Assembly (NCBI GenBank): GCA_024704765.1
Contig: JAKMXF010000221.1
Location: 310,001 to 374,000, forward strand
From: Oopsacas minuta
Taxonomy: Eukaryota > Porifera > Hexactinellida > Lyssacinosida > Leucopsacidae
Length of the DNA: 64,000 nt
Direction: 5' to 3'
Below, piece after piece: positions 55,901 through 61,427 of this stretch. The position numbers were made by a program, and so were the translations under genes. Under the pieces are notes generated by a model that ran no database searches, was not told where the DNA came from, and worked only from the letters and a program-made list of their open reading frames with translations. Every line of letters starts with the position of its first letter. Positions within the stretch are counted from its first letter, which is position 1.

Positions 55901-58086
55901 ATAATATACAGTTACCGTCACCACTACTACAGTCTTTACCGCTATAAATGCTTTCCTATTACGCAACCAGTAAGGATTAAATAACAATTCTCCTTCCTCA
56001 TACTCATCTATTATCTTTCGAGGTCTAGGTCTCTTTATTTTCTTTATGTAATTCCCCATTAATTCAGAATTTCTATATTTCTTAAATTTACTTTTAATAA
56101 TCGTGAAAAATATTTGTAATTATTTATTAAGTATTTATCTAGGCCACGGCGTTAGCACTTCCACAAGGCCTAGCAACACTCCCTCCTGAACTCCTCCCCC
56201 AACTAGAGATGTTTGACAATATTATCTTATGGCTAGGTGACGACATTAGAGCCAGACAGGCTGCTCTACAATTCGCGAAAAAATTAAATCTAAAGAGATG
56301 TTATATGGTGCGGAAATCTACAGACTTTGCACCAGACACACCATTCACACCTCTCAACGTAAGATCATTACTCTAAATTATACCAATAAAGTAATTAGAA
56401 GGTTTATGTAATAACGCCAGTGCCCCCTTTAATCGTTTCGGTTAAAATATAATATACAGAACATTAGTATACTATAAGTGAAGTGCCACACAGCTGGTTT
56501 TCTTTTCTGACCATTGAGATTTTGTTTACGTGAATTCTGATGTTTTCTTCACAATAATAACAAGTGTCTGTCCTATTGCTCCGAGAAATAGAAAGCACAT
56601 ATCTATGCTAAATACGATTATCTCTACTCTCAATACATAAGTCTGCCAGAGAGTGAAGTATAGGTCCCCTGCCAGGTCTGGCACTACCAATGCCAGTCCT
56701 ACCCCAAGTCCTAAATAACTTGAGGTCAGATTTCCTTTAATACTCATATAAGTGTGTGCTGTGTGTAAGAACGATAGAACCAAGAATAGTAGTATTAGCT
56801 CTAGAGCAAGGGAAGCTAGTTCATAAGGCAATACAAGCCCTTTGTATATGAATACGAATAATTCAAGTGAGAATAGCAACACTAAATACACACCTCTGAA
56901 GTAGAGTAGCATTTGAGAGGCTAGCTGGAAATAATGTATAACTGCTATCCCCATCTAACTAATGTAATGCTATTAAATAAACTTTTTAAAATAAATAGAA
57001 AATTGTATATACAAAACAGCTGTATTTACGTATAACAAGATTATATTTTGTAGCTATTGAATGAAGGCATACATTTAGGAGGGATTCTAGAATCTGCTCT
57101 AAAGTTACGTCATGATAAGATAATGACATTCTGGGATATTCGTAATGAGGTTTGGTATGAGTTGTATCACTCAGATAAAATAGAGGGACTTAAATGGGAG
57201 AGGTATCCTGATCTTACTAAGCTACTGAAAGGCTACCGTAGAGGAGAGCTGTCCATTTATACAGGGCAAACAGGTAACTTATTGTATAACATTAATACAG
57301 TGGATACTGGTTATAAGGACCACCTTGGGAGTAGCAATACATCTACTTTTAGCTGGCCTGTTTTTATAACCGGCATCCACTGTATTAACATTCATTTTTT
57401 TATTTCAAGGTTCTGGAAAGACAACTCTCCTAAGCGAGCTGTCTCTAGATCTATGTATGCAGAACGTATGCACTCTATGGGGGAGCTTTGAAATAAGTAC
57501 AATAAGATTAGCCAAGACAATGTTGAGACAGTACTCAAGAGTTAATCTAGAAGAAAATAACGAACTATTCGAAATCTGGGCAGATAAATACGAATCTCTG
57601 CCTATGTATTTTATGAATTTCTACGGAGCTACTAAGATTGAAGATATTATAGAGACAATAGACTATGCGGTATATATGTATGACGTAGAGCATGTTATAG
57701 TGGATAATCTACAATTCATGGTTTCATTGGAATTCCAAAATGATAAATATTTCGTACAGGACAAGATTGTAGCCGCTTTGAGAAGATTCGCCACTGAGAA
57801 AGCTGTCCACATATCTCTAGTTGTACATCCAAGGAAGGAGAACGATGAGGTGGTACTCGAGAAATCATCTATATATGGAACTGCTAAAGCTATACAGGAA
57901 GCTGATAATATTATGATTCTACATTCAAATCCTGGACAGGCTAAAGCACTGGAGGTATGCAAGAACAGGTTTGATGGAACTCTTGGGTTAGTTAGACTAC
58001 AGTACAGTACATCTGATAGTACATTTTCTAACTTAAAATCATCTAGAAGTAATATAATAGCTATGATGAATCAAGAAAAATGGTAG
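46919..58086 (+). CDS. TWNK: Twinkle mitochondrial DNA helicase, exons dispersed over 11 kb
   Basis: Seven exons join in phase to 646 residues (human 684): 46919-47177, 48609-48859, 48918-49055, 49108-49287, 56143-56358, 57054-57273, 57410-58086. The N-terminal primase-like half starts after a presequence with [20 protein letters not shown] and zinc-type cysteines (NCPFC; YSCQPCC), then [17 protein letters not shown] joins [20 protein letters not shown] and [20 protein letters not shown] across a 6855-bp intron. The helicase half has Walker A GQTGSGKT (split by an intron), LWGSFEIS, Walker [11 protein letters not shown] and [10 protein letters not shown]. Twinkle unwinds mtDNA at the replication fork. 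Intron 1 (1431 bp) contains eIF4A3, intron 4 six genes, and intron 5 (695 bp) TMEM216. Two separate genes or trans-splicing cannot be excluded from sequence alone, but phases and homology fit one protein. Confidence 0.88.
47321..48559 (-). CDS. EIF4A3: eIF4A3, exon junction complex DEAD-box helicase
   Basis: Single exon on the minus strand, 412 residues (human 411), within Twinkle intron 1. All DEAD-box motifs are present: AQSGTGKT (I), PTRELA (Ia), GTPGR (Ib), DEADE (II), SAT (III), and [13 protein letters not shown] (VI); [22 protein letters not shown] and the ending [16 protein letters not shown] favour eIF4A3 over eIF4A1/2. It is the RNA clamp of the exon junction complex. Its ATG is only 49 bp from Twinkle exon 2, so promoter and splice acceptor must be interdigitated. 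Confidence 0.97.
   Translation of the reverse strand: MAARYVSLEEDTPGKSGLISTDNSLIFESTKGVDVLPTFDQMGLRDNLLRGIYAYGFEKPSAIQQRAIRPIISGRDVTAQAQSGTGKTATYSIAVLQRIDTQLREIQVLVLSPTRELAIQIQAVMLALGDYMNLHCHACIGGTNIGEDLRKLEFGQHVISGTPGRVLDMIKRHTLRTRNIKMLVLDEADEMLNKGFKEQIYEIYRYLPPSLQVVLVSATLPHEILEITNKFMTEPVRILVKRDELTLEGIKQYFVSVEREEWKFDTLVDLYDTLVITQAVIFCNSRRKVELLAEKLREANFTLSYMHGEMHQRERTAIMKEFRDGESRVMITTDVWARGIDVEQVSLVINYDLPPNRELYIHRIGRSGRFGRKGVAINFAKDDDIRILRDIEQYYSTQIDEMPNQINEFVKQ
49416..49871 (+). CDS. NDUFAF4: Complex I assembly factor NDUFAF4
   Basis: Single exon, 151 residues, on the same strand as Twinkle and inside its 6.9-kb intron. The N-terminus [10 protein letters not shown] keeps the MGxxxxR start (Gly2 is myristoylated in the vertebrate protein). 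The C-terminal half, [20 protein letters not shown] followed by [20 protein letters not shown], matches SIPKGKISIVEALTLLNNHK and PETWTAEKIMQEYQL of human NDUFAF4 (175 residues). It assists early assembly of respiratory complex I with NDUFAF3. Because it is co-oriented with the host it needs its own promoter between 49288 and 49415, or it is released from the host transcript. Confidence 0.88.
   Translation: MGFALRKLKNTNRLKQPSKALEYAQKERRVSKPYLHVKDRNFISRLREIKLTEIPEVQDTIEQRYSPPPRSKSKDARSIPIGMLDTDQITLILANKRKYPETWNKAYVSNQFQIKEEHAEGLITSFNNYVEPPAKRLKEPGNTESRPVVDN
49954..50316 (-). CDS. TMEM256: TMEM256 (DUF423) small membrane protein, copy A
   Basis: Minus strand, 120 residues from the ATG at 50316 (an earlier in-frame GTG at 50328 is unlikely in a eukaryote). 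Four short hydrophobic segments. Family signatures: [16 protein letters not shown], then [14 protein letters not shown], and [13 protein letters not shown] with the final [15 protein letters not shown], as in human TMEM256 (113 residues). A mitochondrial or secretory-vesicle location has been reported for the family; function unknown. A related gene follows at 50513-50896 on the same strand. Confidence 0.92.
   Translation of the reverse strand: MNARLSSLKACPRVWGRVAGLSGAFAVALGAYAAHSHSISPENKELVLSANKYHFISSLALLALSTSTNTHPLCGCLITVGTVMFCGSLYLKGFFDIPTMFIPPIGGVIMLFGWLSIAVL
50513..50896 (-). CDS. TMEM256 (DUF423)-related protein, copy B
   Basis: Minus strand, 127 residues. The same four-helix DUF423 plan as its neighbour: [20 protein letters not shown], then a helix ending [34 protein letters not shown] and [16 protein letters not shown]. 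The HH/HF pair of typical members is HQ here and the Ala-His of the first helix is lost, so it is a diverged tandem duplicate. The two lie head to tail, 196 bp apart, in Twinkle intron 4. Confidence 0.82.
   Translation of the reverse strand: MSTSMRPNFPSHFKHMPCGTMWVKMAGVGGITALVVKYYALKSESLTEESKNDISLAVQHQLAASVLLIALPNGRPYGVPKGLLCIGTLLFCGGTYLRSFYELSLGHLPFIGQLLYGLAWCSMIFAY
51057..51076. repeat. Short (CAGA)n microsatellite
   Basis: About five tandem CAGA/GACA units upstream of the C18orf63-like gene, probably in its 5' region. Confidence 0.8.
51166..52944 (+). CDS. C18orf63-like protein (DUF4708)
   Basis: Single exon, 592 residues from the first ATG at 51166 (the frame is open further 5' without an ATG). 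The N-terminal 330 residues track vertebrate C18orf63: [37 protein letters not shown], the stretch [52 protein letters not shown] and [20 protein letters not shown]. The second half is Thr/Ser/Pro-rich and disordered, containing two perfect 24-bp tandem repeats (52279-52326). The last 45 residues ([21 protein letters not shown]) resemble a SAP-type helix pair, which may bind DNA. The vertebrate gene has no assigned function. It lies in Twinkle intron 4 in the same orientation. Confidence 0.8.
   Translation: MNTQGPDQRNILFCTLPPFQELTANIYRVSSENQPSNYDRFSTQQLSRYLARNIPSFLVGPADQTSLYLEYSESKKKLVIITSSLATQTERYRDKLSELRLTDGNSIEMNSRIFEECYRFTLYSRLSPKWNRFGNMLVLRHNFLSGNKSETVLAVKLESNIQAGELCLSVIPYTITFRPLNLLEVLNISQGRFMPDTPQSLQLLLGQDLSRTSVACQILPNLTRGYLHSVTTHPLNTSPLQDYSAVCEYWKYVHGYELPHGTADYFVNVSFQRQSSRALTYPLPCVLTDRSIVWRYSPASIGEVVSSFLQDTNKRVASLCGYQLYLSHRVHPTTSIQIHPEPPTQSYSNYYRTHKPKENTALTHRIAAQASQPIISGITQPIISGITQPNTLSATPPLLNITTTQSISSAIATQPKPNITATQLTVPSPERYRPIFKANKPLTSKLQDVTKKQTVPVAEYTNSQPVSTPIKPVFSSLPTTFKSTHNKNSIKTTNISHVQITGPNSSCKGNISSGSQRDHPPTSPTTQPPPAKKPRVSKASINELIKADQLEKANVSSLTDWLREKKITFKSKDKKAQLIVLVRQHSLLMSEP
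52279..52326. repeat. Two perfect 24-bp tandem repeats in coding sequence
   Basis: Two identical 24-bp units, followed by a partial third, encode a repeated QPIISGIT octapeptide in the disordered part of the C18orf63-like protein. The identity at nucleotide level indicates a recent in-frame duplication. Confidence 0.95.
53079..55540 (-). CDS. Multi-tudor-like DUF4537 protein
   Basis: Four exons on the minus strand (55540-55256, 55201-54973, 54907-54537, 54479-53079; introns 54-65 bp) give 761 residues. A Lys-rich N-terminus is followed by a tudor-like unit ([18 protein letters not shown] then VQFADGQTD), a helical stretch with a coiled coil (about 210-240), a disordered Thr/Ser-rich part and, in the last 270 residues, several more tudor-like units ([65 protein letters not shown]). 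Repeated DG-x-(F/W)Y motifs are the mark of DUF4537 in C11orf16 and some VWA3-type proteins. Role unknown; these folds often bind methylated residues or mediate cilia- or germline-related assemblies. It lies in Twinkle intron 4, antisense. Confidence 0.7.
55673..56059 (-). CDS. Single-pass membrane protein of unknown family
   Basis: Minus strand, 128 residues. A basic N-terminus ([15 protein letters not shown]), an acidic patch, then one hydrophobic helix (about 38-57, [20 protein letters not shown]), a [13 protein letters not shown] helix, and a disordered Asn/Thr/Glu tail. The charge distribution suggests a small mitochondrial or ER tail protein with its N-terminus in the cytosol or matrix. 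I do not recognise it. Its ATG lies 83 bp from Twinkle exon 5. Confidence 0.65.
   Translation of the reverse strand: MGNYIKKIKRPRPRKIIDEYEEGELLFNPYWLRNRKAFIAVKTVVVVTVTVYYLLFANTDNFGPEPTILDPIRAKWKELQKKIIAIDPSDERIKSKIEEKSKANETNNSTQNTTNTTNNQEIEEKENK
56526..56954 (-). CDS. TMEM216: TMEM216, ciliary transition-zone tetraspan protein
   Basis: Minus strand, 142 residues (human 145), alone inside Twinkle intron 5. Four membrane helices with the family motifs [29 protein letters not shown] and [18 protein letters not shown], matching LELFIFLYKGVLLPYPTANL, TKGNL and LLQTYVLRLEVIMNG of vertebrates. TMEM216 belongs with TMEM231 to the Meckel/Joubert complex at the ciliary transition zone. TMEM80 is a close relative and a less likely alternative. 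Confidence 0.9.
   Translation of the reverse strand: MGIAVIHYFQLASQMLLYFRGVYLVLLFSLELFVFIYKGLVLPYELASLALELILLFLVLSFLHTAHTYMSIKGNLTSSYLGLGVGLALVVPDLAGDLYFTLWQTYVLRVEIIVFSIDMCFLFLGAIGQTLVIIVKKTSEFT
57296..57384. mobile_element. Pogo/mariner-like MITE in Twinkle intron 6
   Basis: An 85-bp element (57298-57382) with 19-bp terminal inverted repeats, CAGTGGATACTGGTTATAA and its complement with two mismatches, is flanked on both sides by TA, the target duplication of Tc1/mariner/pogo transposons. The CAGTGG start and TTATAA at the inner end resemble pogo-type termini. There is no coding capacity. Removing the element and one TA leaves 49 bp, close to the usual intron size here. Confidence 0.8.
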
Positions 58087-58362
58087 AGAATATTACACCA
58101 TATAGAAAATCAACTATTCATATAAGAATGGAATAAAGAGATTATTTTCATTATTTTTACTTGTAGCCATGATTCCCAATGGGTGAACTAATGATCTGCA
58201 GAATAACCTATGGTTCATCCACTTAGTATAATAATACGTCTGAGTACGTTCACGTGTATAGTAGATTATTATCATTTGACTTAGGTAGGCATAGAGCTTA
58301 TGACTAGTCCCAGAACTTGTATAATAGTGATTCTAATACATTGTCAGAATATACATTAGATA

Positions 58363-60501
58363 ATGCCAGCATTAAAAGCATTCAAGCGTCGTTGGCCATT
58401 TGGCAGCGATGACTTAGTATTCCCTGGTGTAATCTCTTGCATTACACGTATACTGGCTACGATAATGATGGTAGCTCTAGCATGGAAGTTCCAGCTAATT
58501 TATGGAGAGAGGTGTCAAGCAAATGCTCTATTATTCATCTACCTAGCAGGGATATTATTCCTGAACCTGTTAAGTTGTTGTAACGACGGTGCTATTGCTT
58601 TTGTCAGCAGTAGAGGCTCAATAACTAATACAAGAAAGCGTAGCAGCATACCAACTCTACTACACATAAGATTAATAGTACTTGTATGTGAACTCATATG
58701 GACAATGGCGGGTACATTCTTTGTGCTACAAGCTTCTAACAATATGCAAAAATGTGCACCCAATCACGTAGAGAAGATGTTCTGGATATCTCTAGGAATT
58801 AACCTTGTAGCTTGGGGATTAGTGTTTATATTCACTATTTCCTCTCTAGTCTACTTTGATCCATGTAGGCTGTATAAGACCCCATTTACTCCGAAAGACT
58901 TTGGACTCAGTACTAGAGATGCAGACCCCGTGGATTCGGATAGAGTACCTTTATTACGGCCAGAGGTATGTCAGAGTTCTATTCATTATACAGAACGTAA
59001 ATGGCAACATTTGATATCAATATTCTGCTGCTGTCTAGGCAAGTCAAGGGATCAAGAAGTACACAGAGCAGCTTATTCAGCTCTTGCTCGTGTGCTGGCT
59101 AATATACTCTCTGACTTAAATCATGCAGTACCCTCTGACGTAGCTGCTGGTCTATCTCTTCTACAACGTGAGCAACAAGAGCTGCTAGACCACGGGATAG
59201 ATCCAGGCCGTCTTAGAAGAAAGATGGATACTCTCCAAGAATTAAACAATTTCGAAGATCCAGAACAGTTTCTGAATAATATCCTCAAAGACGATCTTCC
59301 TCCTCTCGATTTGAGTCATCGAGATGACTACTACACCATGGATAACGTGATACACTACATGGACTATGCATGTGCTGCATACGGATGGCTCCTCTACGTC
59401 TACACAAATCCTCTAACCTGGCATATGCGGTTATTCAAACACAAACGGAGCATGCAAGATGGGAAATCTCCAACTGAGATTCCTATTCTAGGAGATAACT
59501 CATGTCTCCTTAACTTCACTAGCTTATTAACCCAGGCTAACCTCAGAGTTGAAGATATCCTATTCGTATCATTTGAGAATGCTATCTATGAAACTCCTTT
59601 CTTCGTTGCTTTCGATCATTCTCGTGCTTCAGTTGTGATATCATGTCGTGGAACCTTATCACTTGAAGATGCTATAACAGACATAAGTGCTACTCAAGAA
59701 GCTCTGCCATTAGACGGATTCTCTGAGGAATACTACGCTCATAAAGGCTTCGTTATATCTGCCAGGAAGATACAAACTAAGCTAGAGAGAGATGAGATTC
59801 TAGTGAAAGCTCTAACCATACATCCTGACTACAAGGTAGTGGTTGTAGGTCACTCATTAGGTGCTGGGTGTGCCTCAGTCCTGGCTATTTTACTTAAACA
59901 AACTCATCCCAACATCAAGTGTTATGCCTACGCGCCCCCAGGATGTCTAATCAGCAAGAAGACCTATGAATACAGTCAAGGCTTTGTGACGTCACTAGTT
60001 ATGGGAAAAGATATTGTACCTAGGTTAAGTGAGCAGAACGGACATGAACTGAAAGCTAATCTCATCAGATTATTGGAACTAGAAACTCAGCCAAAATACT
60101 ATATCCTATTAAGGAATATTCTAGAAAATCTAGGCATATGGTGCAGAAAGGTTAGTCATTATCGTGAATTGAGACAGAGGATCTTACGCGCTAACGAGTC
60201 GGACACTATGCTTAATTCGTTCTGGAACAGTGCTAGCGGATACTCCCCTGTTCCCCCCTCTAGGATAACCAAACAGCTGGTGTTACCCGGTCGAATTATC
60301 TATGTTATACCTAGCGAACAGTCACCTCTCTTGTTCTGGAAGAAAAAGGACTATACGCTAAAATGGGCAGAACCAAGTGACTTTCAAGTTCTCTTGGTAG
60401 GACCTGCCATGCTAGCAGATCACCTGCCAGACAGAATGTCAAAAGCTCTGAGAAGAATTAAAAAGTCTAAACTCAAAAGTTCCTCTGTTGTGGAAATTTA
60501 A
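58363..60501 (+). CDS. Diacylglycerol lipase (DAGL-type)
   Basis: Single exon, 712 residues. Four N-terminal membrane helices (about 20-45, 55-75, 105-125, 140-165) and a cytosolic alpha/beta hydrolase domain. Catalytic Ser498 is in GHSLGAGCASVLA; the first Asp of the family appears in the CRGTLSLEDAITDISA region; MDYACAAYGWLLYVY and GFVISARKIQTKL are DAGL-typical. DAGLs release 2-arachidonoylglycerol from diacylglycerol. Length and the short tail fit DAGLB (672) rather than DAGLA (1042), which has a long Homer-binding tail. Single gene with both paralogues possibly arising later, so no paralogue is assigned. Confidence 0.94.
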   Translation: MPALKAFKRRWPFGSDDLVFPGVISCITRILATIMMVALAWKFQLIYGERCQANALLFIYLAGILFLNLLSCCNDGAIAFVSSRGSITNTRKRSSIPTLLHIRLIVLVCELIWTMAGTFFVLQASNNMQKCAPNHVEKMFWISLGINLVAWGLVFIFTISSLVYFDPCRLYKTPFTPKDFGLSTRDADPVDSDRVPLLRPEVCQSSIHYTERKWQHLISIFCCCLGKSRDQEVHRAAYSALARVLANILSDLNHAVPSDVAAGLSLLQREQQELLDHGIDPGRLRRKMDTLQELNNFEDPEQFLNNILKDDLPPLDLSHRDDYYTMDNVIHYMDYACAAYGWLLYVYTNPLTWHMRLFKHKRSMQDGKSPTEIPILGDNSCLLNFTSLLTQANLRVEDILFVSFENAIYETPFFVAFDHSRASVVISCRGTLSLEDAITDISATQEALPLDGFSEEYYAHKGFVISARKIQTKLERDEILVKALTIHPDYKVVVVGHSLGAGCASVLAILLKQTHPNIKCYAYAPPGCLISKKTYEYSQGFVTSLVMGKDIVPRLSEQNGHELKANLIRLLELETQPKYYILLRNILENLGIWCRKVSHYRELRQRILRANESDTMLNSFWNSASGYSPVPPSRITKQLVLPGRIIYVIPSEQSPLLFWKKKDYTLKWAEPSDFQVLLVGPAMLADHLPDRMSKALRRIKKSKLKSSSVVEI

Positions 60502-60733
60502 GGCACTACTGAAACCTGGATAAACCATGGACAAATACGATCAACTAATTCAGCAGTATCCAACCATGTATGCACGCTATTTGATGTGATCTTTATAATA
60601 TAACTCATTCTTGATCTGTTCACAACCGATTTTATATTGAACACTAATCTATACGTAATTATAATATTTTGTATAATATGGAGTGGAGGGAAGTGAAAGT
60701 CCTAAATATTTATCTTGTATTAGATTGTAGGAC

Positions 60734-61200
60734 ATGGCAACTCAAGCCGATAAACTGGAAAACACTAACGATTCTTTCCTCAGGAAAACAGCTATAATCC
60801 GACAAGGGCTAGATACAAGTTACAAAGAGTATCACATCTCTCTAGATAAGAGGAAACAAGAATTGGTAACTGAACTGGACACGACAGAGGCTGAGTATAA
60901 GAAGAATAAGCTAGAACATAAGCAAAAACTACTAGCAATAGAATATAACCTAACACATCAAACAACAAACTGAACCATTCAAATCTATGGAGAATAGTTT
61001 GCTACCAGAAGTTACAAACAAATATTATCACTCGAACAAGAGTACATGGATGGAAAACTGACATTAATTTCGTCCTTTCTAAATCTTGTGGATTCCATGG
61101 TTCAAATGATAGTGTATTCAAAAGATCAGTGCGGATCCAGGGAATGGAGATGTGTATGTTTGTGTTGAAGGGAGAAACATACATGTGCTTACAATTATTT
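60734..61200 (+). pseudogene. Decayed TRIM-NHL-like fragment
   Basis: An ATG at 60734 opens 79 codons of coiled coil (TAIIRQGLDTSYKEYHISLD, KRKQELVTELDTTEAEYKK) of the kind following B-boxes in TRIM proteins. It ends at TGA (60971-60973) but related helical sequence continues past it in the same and shifted frames (SYKQILSLEQEYMDGKLTLI). From 61090 an NHL-like blade appears split over two frames: GFHGSNDSVFKRSVRI, then DPGNGDVYVCVEGRNIHVLT one base shifted. No RING or B-box is found upstream. Best read as a truncated, frameshifted copy of a TRIM-NHL-type gene; a short expressed coiled-coil protein of 79 residues is the alternative. Confidence 0.55.
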
Positions 61201-61427
61201 TGTTATATCATAATCAATAAAGATGTTTCCTGTTCTATCAGTTAATATTAGAATTACAGCAGTAAGAAAGTCTATAGACGGATACGTATAAACTCCAGCA
61301 AATGTTAAAATAACTTTACATTACCTCAATATGTAACAAATACCACTCAGTTAAAATCTTGGATTAAATTAATACACTACTTGCCTCCAAACAGTACAAA
61401 GTATTAATAATAACCACACCTGTGTGA

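Noticed and set aside
46919-58086. Two unrelated half-Twinkle genes
   Set aside because: The primase-like and helicase halves are complementary without overlap, exon phases match at the long junction, and the second half lacks its own leader; one split gene is simpler, though not proven.
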